A DNA stretch of 40,175 nucleotides. It comes from CAVXAE01 sp044225565 (GTDB taxonomy: Bacteria > Pseudomonadota > Gammaproteobacteria > Steroidobacterales > Steroidobacteraceae). Numbering within the stretch: position 1 is the stretch's first letter; each line of letters opens with the position of its first letter. The stretch spans positions 1-40,175 of the forward strand of contig JBGAIL010000018.1 in NCBI GenBank assembly GCA_044225565.1, given 5' to 3'. The position numbers and the translations under genes were made by a program. Shown here piece by piece: positions 1-7,543 of this stretch. Below the pieces are notes generated by a model that saw only the letters and a list, made by a program, of their open reading frames with translations, was not told the origin of the DNA and did no database searches.

Positions 1-1743
1 CGTCGAGTGCGAGCGTTTTCTGCCGGCCGCCGCGCAGGCTCGTCGCGATGCGGTAAGCGTCGTAACCGAAGGCGAACAGGCGGTTGCGATGCGGGGCTCG
101 CCAGTGGCCGACCTTGCAGTGGCGGCGCGGTATCGTCCGGCTGGTTTCTCGCTACCGCCGAGCATCCAGGGCATGTCGGGAAAGATGAGCCCCTGCATGT
201 CCTCGTTGGCCATCGGGTCAGGCTCGTACGCATCCGAGGTCGCGTACGTCGGGATGTCGCCCGCATAGTGGAACCGCAGCCAGCCAGAGCAGGCGCGCGA
301 CGTTGGCCGGGCTCGCCGCGAAGATGAATTCGATGTCCCGCGGCGCCGTCGCTCGAACTGCAGCTTCGTGCCGAGAATGGATTCGAGCCGGCGATGCCGC
401 GCACGGCTGTCCGTGATGCGCAGCACCTGCGTGATCTCTGCCGCATAGTCCGTGCGCGATGAATCGAATGCGACGCTGGAGAGCAGCAACCCACCGCCCG
501 CCGTCAGCTCCTGCTCGAAGGCGGAAAGCACGCGAGAGCCCCAGTCCCCGGTGGGGACCAGCGCGACGCCGCGGCGATGGCCGTCCGCGATCATGTGGCG
601 CGCCACCTGCCGGGCTTCGTCTTCAGGTGACAGCGCGAACTGGTAGAACCCTTCGGGGCCGGGCCTGTCACCCGGCAGGAAGTTCAGCGCGAGGATCGAA
701 GTGCGCTGGCTGGCGAGATCCGCGGCGGCGACCACTTCCTCGCGCGTCAGCGGGCCGACGATGAGCTCGGCGCCTTCGCCGATGGCGCCGTTGATGGCCT
801 CGGCCGCGCTCATTTCCGCCGTGTCGTGGACGCGCACCAGGGGGCGTTCGCCGGGGGGCGACTGGTAGTACGCCATCATGAATCCCTCGCGCACGCTCAC
901 CGCCGCGCCGGAAGCACGGCCGGACAGTGGCAGCAGCAACGCAATATGCGCGACGCGCGCGCCAGGCGCCGTGGGCTGCAAGCCGAGCAGATCGATCCTC
1001 ACGGCCTCGTCCGCCGGATGATTCGGATAGCGCGTGCGCCAGGCTTCGATCTCGGGCGCGGTGGAAGAAGGGCGCTGGGCTGCCGCAGCAGCGAGCGAAG
1101 ACAGCTCCAGCCAGCCGCGGACCACGCGGTCCGCCGCCGTTCGCGGATCTATTTTGAGACCGTGCTCGCTGGCGTCGCGCAGAGCTCCGAGCAGCTCGCG
1201 GCGGGCGGCGGTGCGCTCCTGGCCGGTCGTCAGCCATTTCTCGCGCGCCATCTCTGCGCGAACGGCATCTGCCGGACGGCCAGCCGCGAAGGCAGCACGG
1301 CCTTTCACCTCGAGAAAGCGTGAAGCGGCGGGTGCCGTTCGCGGCTCGGTGATCGTCGCCAGCTGCTGCCATGCCTGCGATCCCTGGCCGCGCGCCAGCG
1401 CGAGCTCGACGCCGAGCAGTTGACGCTCGAGCGTTTGATCCGCCGTGAGCGGCGGCACGATGGCGTTCAGCACGCGGCTTGCGTCGTCGGCCTGGCGGGC
1501 TCGTAGGAATTCGCGCGCCGCCTGCAACAGGAACGCATTCTGCGCGGTGCCGCTGTTCTGCCCGGCGAGCGCCTCGTAGACGCGGGCGGCGCCGGCATGA
1601 TCACCCTGCTGCTCGAGGGACCTGGCACGGTCCGTGGAAGGTGGCGCGCCGGACATCGGGCCCAGGCTGGCCGGGCATCCCGTCAGCAGGATCGCGATCC
1701 CGGCGATCGTCAGGCTCTGCAGGATCCGGCGCGCATGTCGCAT
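1..1743 (-). CDS. lpoA: LpoA-like penicillin-binding protein activator (lipoprotein), 3' end outside window, frame disturbed
   Basis: Outer-membrane lipoprotein that in gammaproteobacteria reaches through the periplasm to activate the peptidoglycan synthase PBP1A. The ATG at 1743 opens a signal peptide with lipobox LTGC (Cys about residue 23), an N-terminal helical TPR-like part (residues about 35-220), then a periplasmic-binding-protein-like domain beginning near VAHIALLLPLSGRASG. The frame stays open from 1743 to base 1 (581 codons) but family-like sequence leaves it twice. Between about 350 and 285 the coding sense (RDIEFIFAASPANVARLL) lies in another frame, then returns at RFHYAGDIPTY. 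Below about 150 the coding sense (NRLFAFGYDAYRIATSL) is again out of frame. These look like small indels rather than true decay. It is divergent from rsmI, the usual neighbour. The family call is from motifs and context; the end is beyond the window. Confidence 0.85.
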   Translation of the reverse strand, partial: MRHARRILQSLTIAGIAILLTGCPASLGPMSGAPPSTDRARSLEQQGDHAGAARVYEALAGQNSGTAQNAFLLQAAREFLRARQADDASRVLNAIVPPLTADQTLERQLLGVELALARGQGSQAWQQLATITEPRTAPAASRFLEVKGRAAFAAGRPADAVRAEMAREKWLTTGQERTAARRELLGALRDASEHGLKIDPRTAADRVVRGWLELSSLAAAAAQRPSSTAPEIEAWRTRYPNHPADEAVRIDLLGLQPTAPGARVAHIALLLPLSGRASGAAVSVREGFMMAYYQSPPGERPLVRVHDTAEMSAAEAINGAIGEGAELIVGPLTREEVVAAADLASQRTSILALNFLPGDRPGPEGFYQFALSPEDEARQVARHMIADGHRRGVALVPTGDWGSRVLSAFEQELTAGGGLLLSSVAFDSSRTDYAAEITQVLRITDSRARHRRLESILGTKLQFERRRRGTSNSSSRRARPTSRACSGWLRFHYAGDIPTYATSDAYEPDPMANEDMQGLIFPDMPWMLGGSEKPAGRYRAATARSATGEPRIATACSPSVTTLTASRRACAAAGRKRSHST

Positions 1744-1796
1744 GAGTTGAACGGCCTTTCGTGGACGGGCAGGATGCACGCGCCGGGCTGGGCGGC

Positions 1797-2666
1797 GTGG
1801 GTGGAGATTATAGTGTCCAAGGGCGCGGCCGGCTGGACGTCATCGCGACTCCGATCGGCAATCTCGCGGATCTTTCGCCGAGGGCGCGGGAAACGCTCGC
1901 CGCCGCGGACGTCGTGGCCGCGGAGGACACCCGCCACACGGGCATGCTTCTGGCGTCGCTCGGTCTTTCGCGCCCGATGATCTCCCTGCACGAGCACAAT
2001 GAGTCGGGCCGTATGGCCGAGGTGCTCGCACGCATCGAAGCGGGAGAGCGGGTCGCACTGGTGAGCGATGCTGGCACGCCGCTGATATCCGATCCCGGCT
2101 ACGAGCTCGTGAGGCGCGCGGCGAACCAGGGCATCACCGTGGGCGCCATTCCTGGCGCCTCGGCCATTACGGCCGCGCTGGCGGTTGCGGGGTTGCCGAC
2201 GGATCGATTCTGCTTCGAAGGCTTTCTCCCCTCGCACGGTGCGGAACGTCGCGCACGCCTCGCCAGGCTTGCTGCTGAGTCGCGCACGCTGGTGTTTTTC
2301 GAGGCGCCGCATCGCGTCGGCGCCGCGCTTGCCGATCTCGCGGAGGCTTTCGGCGCGGAGCGCCAAGCGGTCGTGGCACGTGAGATGACCAAATTGCACG
2401 AGACGATTTATCGAGGCACTCTCGGCCTGCTCGCCAGGCGCGCGATTGATGAAGAGAACTTCGCGCGTGGCGAGATCACGGTGGTGGTGCAGGGCGCTGT
2501 CGCCGCAGCATCCACACCGGATGCCGTGCAGCTCGAGCACACTGTATCCATTCTCTTGAAGGAGCTGCCTCCCGGGAAGGCGGCGGCGCTTGCTGCACAG
2601 ATCACCGGCGCGAAGCGAAACGACGCCTACGCGGCCGCATTGAGAATCAAGCCTCGCGCGGAGTGA
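1797..2666 (+). CDS. rsmI: 16S rRNA (cytidine1402-2'-O)-methyltransferase RsmI
   Basis: Transfers a methyl group from SAM to the 2'-O of C1402 in the decoding centre of 16S rRNA. It has the tetrapyrrole-methylase fold, with the N-terminal strand VIATPIGNLADLS, then AEDTRHTGMLL, the SAM loop DAGTPLISDPGYELV, and IPGASAITAALAVAGLPTD. The C-terminal region ends with a KAAALAAQITGAKRNDAY segment typical of the family. The start is uncertain. No ATG lies close to the conserved N-terminus. GTG at 1797 gives about 290 residues, the family length; GTG at 1761 is also in frame but leaves only 17 bases to the divergent lpoA start. A TATAGT at 1811-1816 could be a -10 element that would argue for a still shorter form. 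The 3' end overlaps the convergent DUF72 remnant by 20 bases. Confidence 0.93.
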   Translation: MGGDYSVQGRGRLDVIATPIGNLADLSPRARETLAAADVVAAEDTRHTGMLLASLGLSRPMISLHEHNESGRMAEVLARIEAGERVALVSDAGTPLISDPGYELVRRAANQGITVGAIPGASAITAALAVAGLPTDRFCFEGFLPSHGAERRARLARLAAESRTLVFFEAPHRVGAALADLAEAFGAERQAVVAREMTKLHETIYRGTLGLLARRAIDEENFARGEITVVVQGAVAAASTPDAVQLEHTVSILLKELPPGKAAALAAQITGAKRNDAYAAALRIKPRAE

Positions 2667-3255
2667 GTGCCAGCGCCTGTTTCAGTGCCAATGCATTCTC
2701 CGTCGCCGCGAACGCGGCCGTATTGTCGAAAATGCACCACACGGAGCGGGCTCGCGTCAGCCACCAGGTCATTCATCGCAGCCGGTGCATCGGCGCAGCC
2801 GCTTAGAGAGCCATCGCGCGTTCGGGATCAGCGCCACTCTCACGCCGTGCGCGCAATGCGTGAACCAGCTTGCCATGGCGTGTGAGGCGTGCAAGGAATG
2901 CGTCGACGACTTCTGTATCAAAATGAAAACTTCCCGGAAGCTGCACCAGGAGGGCGCCCAGCTTTTTTCCGAGGCCGTCGACCTCGCCGAGAAACCTGTC
3001 GAGCACCGGCTCGCAATCGGCCAGGCGGCTCTCGTGCGTGATCTCCCTCGGAACCTTCACCGAGAACCGGAAGCCGCCGGGCACGGTGCGTGCCCAACGT
3101 TCGTAGGTCTCACGGCGATGATGCCGATAGAACGAAGAGTTGATCTCGACCGCATTGAACGTGGCGGCATAGCGCTCGAGATGAGAGCCGTGCGACGCGA
3201 AGCGCTGCGCGTGTTGTTTGGGTATGTTCCAGCCGGCGGTGCCGATGTAAGCCAT
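2647..3255 (-). pseudogene. DUF72 family protein, internally deleted and frameshifted
   Basis: The ATG at 3255 begins MAYIGTAGWNIPKQ, the DUF72 (YecE-like) N-terminus, followed by NAVEINSSFYRHHRRETYERW and FRFSVKVPREITHE. The open frame gives 150 residues and stops at 2803. The family sequence continues in other frames: HGVRVALIPNARWLS lies in a second frame near 2815-2860, and the C-terminus ARSVWCIFDNTAAFAATENA lies in a third, ending at a TGA at 2649-2647. Compared with the usual length of about 240-260 residues, some 40-60 residues between WLS and ARSVW are missing, which should include the RLHG-type segment. This is either a true decaying gene or an assembly fault like those in secA. The biochemical function of DUF72 is unknown. 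Confidence 0.8.
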
Positions 3256-3311
3256 CGCGGGCCCGCAGCAAACGCTATACCGCCGTTGCCGATTCCCGTA
3301 TCGTTCCCGCC

Positions 3312-3688
3312 GGGAGTCGGCCGGGCAACCGCTGCCTTCCGCGCGAGCGGAGGGGGGAGGAAAGTCCGGGCTCCGGCGGATGAGGTGCCAGGTAACGCCT
3401 GGGGGGCGCGAGCCCACGGAAAGTGCAACAGAAAGCAGACCGCCTAAGCGCCGGCAACGGCGCCGGCAAGGGTGAAACGGTGCGGTAAGAGCGCACCGCG
3501 CCGGTGGCAACATTCGGCGGCACGGCAAACCCCACCTGGAGCAAGGCCAAATAGGGAAGCAGTGGCGCCGCAAGGTGGCCACAACGGTATCCGCACGTGC
3601 TTCCGGGTAGGCCGCTGAAGGCGCGCGGCGACGTGCGCCATAGAGGAATGGTTGCCCTCGACAGAACCCGGCTTATAGGCCGACTCTT
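3312..3688 (+). ncRNA. rnpB: RNase P RNA component, bacterial class A
   Basis: Catalytic RNA of RNase P, which removes tRNA 5' leaders. Visible hallmarks are GAGGAAAGUCCGGGCUCC near 3356-3374, GGGUGAAACGGUGCGGUAAG near 3468-3487, the AGAGGAAUGGUUGCC segment near 3642-3656, and the 3' ACAGAACCCGGCUUAUAGGCC segment. The terminal P1 helix is visible: GAGTCGGCC at 3314-3322 pairs with GGCCGACTC at 3678-3686, which sets both ends to within a few bases. At about 377 nt it has the usual size for class A. It lies 56 bases upstream of the divergent DUF72 remnant and is followed by strong hairpins. No convincing -35 was found; TATCGT at 3299-3304 is a possible -10. Confidence 0.97.
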
Positions 3689-3693
3689 GATTT

Positions 3694-3738
3694 CGCGGGA
3701 AAGTTTTGGCGCGAAGCGCGCCAAATACTTTCCCCGCG
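3694..3738 (+). terminator. Long hairpin immediately after rnpB
   Basis: Two arms (3694-3713 and 3717-3738) pair over about 20 base pairs with two single-base bulges and a 3-nt loop AAG. The inner part is TTTGGCGCG against CGCGCCAAA, the outer part CGCGGG against CCCGCG. It begins six bases after the end of the RNase P RNA helix, so it is the best candidate for the rnpB terminator or 3' processing stem. There is no U-rich tail after it, so it is not a textbook intrinsic terminator. Confidence 0.6.
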
Positions 3739-3746
3739 GAAGGTGA

Positions 3747-3787
3747 GGAAAAAGATTCCCTAGGGGCGGCCCGTCGGAATCTTTTCC
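3747..3787 (+). repeat. Second inverted repeat downstream of rnpB
   Basis: GGAAAAAGATTCC at 3747-3759 pairs with GGAATCTTTTCC at 3776-3787, a 12-bp stem with one bulged A around a 16-nt GC-rich loop. The right arm contains TTTT, so it may act as a weak terminator reading rightward. Further inverted repeats follow: GGCGCG with CGCGCC around 3801-3822, and GGAACG with CGTTCC at about 3811-3842. Confidence 0.5.
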
Positions 3788-3788
3788 T

Positions 3789-4003
3789 TGTCCGGAATCG
3801 GCGGCGCGAAGGAACGCGCGCCGGAAGAAAGAGCTTCGTTCCGACTTCCTTAGCCCATACAGGGGCGCGGTCGCTCACCTACTGTATAAAGTTCGGGCTT
3901 CAAGCTGCTGATTGATAAGTCGAGAGGCTCCGCGATACTGTTCGGAGCGCCCTTCACTCAACATAAGTTGTTGGCACTGCGACGAATTTCGCAGTTCTCC
4001 CGA
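3789..4003. other. Non-coding spacer between the rnpB hairpins and the mraZ promoter
   Basis: No reading frame here has coding character. Apart from the small inverted repeats up to about 3842 it contains an AT-richer patch (CTACTGTATAAAG near 3880-3892) that could hold a -10-like TATAAA, but no matching -35 was found. No tRNA-like or known small-RNA fold was recognised. Confidence 0.4.
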
Positions 4004-4031
4004 TTGACATAGCGCGGCGGCGTCCTATAGT
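4004..4031 (+). promoter_or_regulatory. Pmra: sigma70-type promoter of the dcw cluster
   Basis: TTGACA at 4004-4009 and TATAGT at 4026-4031 are separated by 16 bases: a perfect -35 and a five-of-six -10. It lies directly upstream of the MraZ boxes and 55 bases before the mraZ ATG, matching the position of the main dcw promoter known in other bacteria. Confidence 0.85.
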
Positions 4032-4040
4032 GGTGCCAAG

Positions 4041-4064
4041 TGGGAGAAAGTGGGGGGAGATGGG
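4041..4064 (+). promoter_or_regulatory. MraZ operator (three TGGG boxes at 10-bp spacing)
   Basis: TGGG occurs at 4041-4044, 4051-4054 and 4061-4064, exactly ten bases apart. This is the known MraZ recognition pattern of TGGG repeats separated by short spacers. It lies between the -10 and the mraZ start, fitting autorepression of mraZ and the downstream cluster. A degenerate fourth unit (TGGT) sits at 4031-4034, again ten bases upstream. Confidence 0.88.
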
Positions 4065-4085
4065 CGAATTCCTCGCTCCTGAGTC

Positions 4086-4538
4086 ATGTTTCGCGGTGCT
4101 ACCAAGGTTTCCCTGGACGACAAGGGCCGGATGGTCCTGCCGACCCGTTATCGAGAGCGTGTTCTCGAACGTGGCCATGGAAAGCTGGTCATCACCGTCG
4201 ATCGCGACCAGTGCCTCCTCCTTTATCCCCTGCCCGACTGGGAAGAGATCGAACGCAAGCTGATGAGTCTGCCGAACCTGAACCCTCAGGCCAGGAAGCT
4301 CCAGCGGCTCATGGTGGGCCACGCCACCGATCTCGAGCTCGACGGGCACGGTCGGATCCTGGTGCCGCCGGAGCTGCGCGAGTTCGCCTCGCTCGGGCGG
4401 GCGGGAATGCTGATCGGTCAGGGTAACCGCTTCGAGCTCTGGGACGAGACGCGCTGGAACGCGCGGCGCGACCAGTGGCTCGAGAGCGATGAGACCACGA
4501 CCGATCTGCCGTCAGAGCTCGATTCGCTGACGTTCTGA
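4086..4538 (+). CDS. mraZ: Transcriptional regulator MraZ
   Basis: First gene of the dcw cluster, encoding the oligomeric AbrB-like DNA-binding protein that represses its own promoter. At 150 residues it has the family length. Two MraZ repeats are visible: FRGATKVSLDDKGRMVLPTR near residues 2-20, and LDGHGRILVPPELREFASLG near residues 84-103, each with the (D/G)xxGR(M/I)xxP core. The ATG at 4086 directly precedes the conserved FRG. No strong Shine-Dalgarno site is seen. Its own operator boxes lie 21-45 bases upstream. rsmH starts 48 bases after its stop. Confidence 0.97.
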   Translation: MFRGATKVSLDDKGRMVLPTRYRERVLERGHGKLVITVDRDQCLLLYPLPDWEEIERKLMSLPNLNPQARKLQRLMVGHATDLELDGHGRILVPPELREFASLGRAGMLIGQGNRFELWDETRWNARRDQWLESDETTTDLPSELDSLTF

Positions 4539-4586
4539 CGTCAGCGAATCCGGCTCGAGCGGCTTGAGGCTTGGGGAGGCGCGTCC

Positions 4587-5507
4587 TTGCACACAGCCGT
4601 GCTTGTCGAGGAGGCGCTCGCGGCTTTGGCTCTCGAAGCGGATGGTTTCTATGTCGATGCGACGTTCGGGCGCGGCGGCCACGCGGCACGGATACTCGAG
4701 ACCCTGGGTGGAGAAGGCCACCTGCTCGCGCTCGACCGCGATCCGCAGGCCATCGAGGCCGGCCGTGCGCGGTTTGCCCACGAAATGCGGCTTACGCTCC
4801 TCCATGCGTCGTTTGCCGGTCTGGGGACGCTCGTGCCGGCAAATGCGCAAGGCCGCGCGTGCCGCGGCATCCTGTTCGACCTCGGCGTCTCATCGCCCCA
4901 GCTCGACGACCCCGCCCGCGGCTTCAGCTTCCGGGCGGACGGCCCGCTCGACATGCGCATGGACCCGACACGCGGCGCACCGGTTTCAGATTGGCTCGCT
5001 CACGCGGGCCTCGACGAGATACGCGAGGTGATCGCCAGTCTCGGAGAAGAGCGGTTCGCCCGCCGGGTGGCGGAAGCGATCACGGCGGAGCGTCGCGAGC
5101 GGCCGATCACGCGTACGGCCCAGCTGGCCGCGCTCGTCGCCGGCGCCGTACGCACGCGTGAGCCCGGTAAGCACCCGGCCACCCGCACTTTCCAGGCTCT
5201 GCGCATGTTCGTGAACGACGAGCTTGGCCAGCTCGAACGGGGCCTCGCCGCGGCGGCGGACCTGCTCGCGCCCGGCGGTCGCCTCGCCGTCATCAGCTTC
5301 CACTCGCTCGAGGACCGGATCGTCAAGCAGTTCATGCAGCGGCGCTCGCGGGTGGACCCCGCTCTCGCGCAGCTGCCGGTGGTGCCAGAGTCCGCGCGGC
5401 CGACGCTGCGCATCGTCGGCCGCAAGCAGCGGCCCGGTGAAACGGAGCTGGCCGCCAATCCCCGCTCGCGCAGCGCGCTGCTGCGCGTGGCCGAAACGCT
5501 GGGCTGA
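4587..5507 (+). CDS. rsmH: 16S rRNA (cytosine1402-N4)-methyltransferase RsmH (MraW)
   Basis: Methylates N4 of C1402 of 16S rRNA, the same nucleotide as RsmI, whose gene is also in this window. The SAM site is seen as DATFGRGGHAARIL and ALDRDPQAIEAG. Other family blocks are GILFDLGVSSPQLDDPARGF, RGAPVSDWL, HPATRTFQALRMFVNDEL and ISFHSLEDRIVKQFM. The start is a TTG at 4587 preceded by GGGAGG at 4573-4578 with good spacing, and it gives the family N-terminus HTAVLVEEAL. The 306-residue length is normal. It is cotranscribed with ftsL, which begins 9 bases after its stop. Confidence 0.97.
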   Translation: MHTAVLVEEALAALALEADGFYVDATFGRGGHAARILETLGGEGHLLALDRDPQAIEAGRARFAHEMRLTLLHASFAGLGTLVPANAQGRACRGILFDLGVSSPQLDDPARGFSFRADGPLDMRMDPTRGAPVSDWLAHAGLDEIREVIASLGEERFARRVAEAITAERRERPITRTAQLAALVAGAVRTREPGKHPATRTFQALRMFVNDELGQLERGLAAAADLLAPGGRLAVISFHSLEDRIVKQFMQRRSRVDPALAQLPVVPESARPTLRIVGRKQRPGETELAANPRSRSALLRVAETLG

Positions 5508-5516
5508 GGGAAAGCG

Positions 5517-5801
5517 GTGCGCGCACTCAGCCCCCGGCTCCTCCTCGCGGCCACCGTTGTGCTGTGGTGTGCAGTGCTCGCCTCGGCGGCCGGCGCCGTG
5601 TACTCGAAGCAGCGGGCCCGCGAGCTCTTCGTGGAGCTCGAGCGGCTCAACAGCAAGCGTGACGCATTGGAGATCGAGTGGGGGCAGTTGCAGCTCGAGC
5701 AGAGCGCCTGGTCGACGCACGCGTTCGTGGAGAGCGTGGCGAACCGCAAGCTCCACATGGCGATGCCGCCGCCCCGTGAGATCGAGATCGTGTCGCCATG
5801 A
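5517..5801 (+). CDS. ftsL: Cell division protein FtsL
   Basis: Small bitopic inner-membrane protein that forms the FtsQ-FtsL-FtsB complex and helps activate FtsWI. It has 94 residues: a short cytoplasmic end, a membrane segment at about residues 8-27 (LLLAATVVLWCAVLASAAGA), then a periplasmic leucine-zipper-like coiled coil (ARELFVELERLNSKRDALEI) and a short tail. It is recognised by size, topology and position between rsmH and ftsI rather than by strong sequence identity. It starts at GTG 5517; its stop overlaps the ftsI start by four bases (ATGA). Confidence 0.93.
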   Translation: MRALSPRLLLAATVVLWCAVLASAAGAVYSKQRARELFVELERLNSKRDALEIEWGQLQLEQSAWSTHAFVESVANRKLHMAMPPPREIEIVSP

Positions 5802-7543
5802 AGCGCGATTCCTCGATCGGCTCCTTCCGCTGGCGCAGTTACGCGCTACTCGGCGCGATGGTGTGCGCGGCACTCGGGCTACTCTGGAAAGCCGTGGATC
5901 TGCAGCTGGTGGACCACGGTTTTCTCGCGAAGCAGGGCAACGCCCGCTTCACCCGTGAGGTGGAGATCGCCGCCCACCGCGGGACGATCACGGACCGGTA
6001 TGGCGAGCCGCTCGCCGTCAGCACGCCAGTCGACTCCATCTGGGTGAACCCTCCGGAGCTCGCGCGTGCTTCCGACCAGATTCCACGCCTCGCCGCTGCG
6101 CTCAAGAAGGACCGTGCCGCGATCACGCGGCTCATCACCAGCAACCTCGATCGCGAGTTCGTGTTCCTGGCCCGGCATCGCCAGCCTGCCGAGGCGCAGA
6201 AGATCAAGGCGCTCGGCATCCCGGGCGTGTACCTGAGCCGGGAGTACCGCCGCTATTACCCTTCGGGCGAGGTGGCGTCGCACGTGCTCGGCTTCACCGA
6301 CGTCGACGATGCCGGCCAGGAAGGCCTCGAGCTCGCGTTCGACCACTGGCTCGCGGGCGAGAAAGGCCGCAAGCGGATCATCCAGGACCGCTTCGGCCAG
6401 GTGGTGCAGGACGTGGAGAGCATCCGCCCCGCGCGCCCGGGCCGCGACCTCGTGCTGTCGATCGACCTGCGCATCCAGTACCTGGCCTACCGTGAGCTGA
6501 AGGCCGCCATCCGCAAGCAACGCGCCATCGCCGGCTCCGTGGTGGTGCTCGACGTGAGCACCGGCGAGGTGCTCGCCATGGTGAATCAGCCCGCCTACAA
6601 CCCGAACGACCGCGAGCAGCTCTCCCCCAAGGTCTACCGCAATCGCGCAGTGACCGACATCTTCGAGCCCGGCTCGAGCATGAAGCCCTTCGTCGTGGCC
6701 GCGGGGCTGCTCTCCGGGAAGTACGACTCGCGCAGCGTCATCGACACGAACCCGGGCTACATCAAGATCGGCAACTACACGACCCGGGACGAGCACGGGC
6801 CGTACGGCAGCATGACGCTCGCGAACATTCTTGCGAAGAGCTCCAACGTCGGCATGGCGCTGCTCGCGACCTCGCTCGAGCCGGAGCAGATGTGGGACAC
6901 GCTCCACCGGCTCGGCTTCGGGCAGGTGACGACCAGCGGCTATCCGGGCGAGTCCGCCGGACTGCTGAGCAACTACTCCCACTGGCGGCCGGTGGGCATC
7001 GCCTCGATATCGCGCGGCTATGGACTCTCCGTGACGCCGCTTCAGCTGACTCACGGCTACGCGACCGTCGGGTCGCTCGGGGTGAGCCGGCCGGTATCGT
7101 TTCTGAGGGTGGATGGCCCGGTGGCCGGCGACCAGGTGATCCAGGCGCGGTATTGCCGCGAGTTGATCGGGTTGCTCGAGTCCGTGGTCACCGCCGAGGG
7201 GGCGACGGGCTTCCGGGCGGCGATCCCCGGCTATCGCGTCTCGGGGAAGACGGGAACCGCCTACAAGACGAAGCCCGGCGGCGGCTATTCGACCGATCGC
7301 TATTTCGCCGTGTTCGGTGGCGTGGCGCCCGCCACGCGGCCGCGCCTGGCGGCAGTCGTGATGATCGACGAGCCTGGCGGCACCCAGCATCAGGGCGGAC
7401 AGATCGCAGCTCCCGTGTTTTCCGAGATCGTGGGCGGTGCGCTCCGACTGATGGCCGTCGCCCCGGATGAGGCTGTGGGCGCGCGTGAAGAGCTGCGTCC
7501 GCTGCAGGCGAACCGCGAGGAGCGGAAAGGGGTGCTGCGATGA
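5798..7543 (+). CDS. ftsI: Septal peptidoglycan transpeptidase FtsI (PBP3)
   Basis: Class B penicillin-binding protein that cross-links septal peptidoglycan with FtsW. It has 581 residues, with one membrane anchor near residues 14-36, a PBP dimerisation domain with EVEIAAHRGTITDRYGEPLA, and a transpeptidase domain. Catalytic motifs are SSMK at 293-296 (nucleophile Ser293), SSN at 348-350 and KTG at 484-486. The motifs are complete, so the enzyme should be active. Start and stop overlap ftsL and murE by four bases each, so translation is probably coupled. Confidence 0.98.
   Translation: MKRDSSIGSFRWRSYALLGAMVCAALGLLWKAVDLQLVDHGFLAKQGNARFTREVEIAAHRGTITDRYGEPLAVSTPVDSIWVNPPELARASDQIPRLAAALKKDRAAITRLITSNLDREFVFLARHRQPAEAQKIKALGIPGVYLSREYRRYYPSGEVASHVLGFTDVDDAGQEGLELAFDHWLAGEKGRKRIIQDRFGQVVQDVESIRPARPGRDLVLSIDLRIQYLAYRELKAAIRKQRAIAGSVVVLDVSTGEVLAMVNQPAYNPNDREQLSPKVYRNRAVTDIFEPGSSMKPFVVAAGLLSGKYDSRSVIDTNPGYIKIGNYTTRDEHGPYGSMTLANILAKSSNVGMALLATSLEPEQMWDTLHRLGFGQVTTSGYPGESAGLLSNYSHWRPVGIASISRGYGLSVTPLQLTHGYATVGSLGVSRPVSFLRVDGPVAGDQVIQARYCRELIGLLESVVTAEGATGFRAAIPGYRVSGKTGTAYKTKPGGGYSTDRYFAVFGGVAPATRPRLAAVVMIDEPGGTQHQGGQIAAPVFSEIVGGALRLMAVAPDEAVGAREELRPLQANREERKGVLR

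Noticed and set aside
2785..3447. Plus-strand frame of 220 codons opposite the DUF72 remnant, running into rnpB
   Set aside because: The DUF72 motifs are on the minus strand and the frame enters a structured RNA.
3444..3878. Minus-strand reading frame of 144 codons over the RNase P RNA and its 3' hairpins
   Set aside because: It overlaps a well-supported structured RNA; its sequence is Arg/Pro rich with no family resemblance. Spurious frames over rnpB are common.
3880..3892. TACTGTATA resembling half of a LexA (SOS) box
   Set aside because: The second half (CAG at the right distance) is missing.
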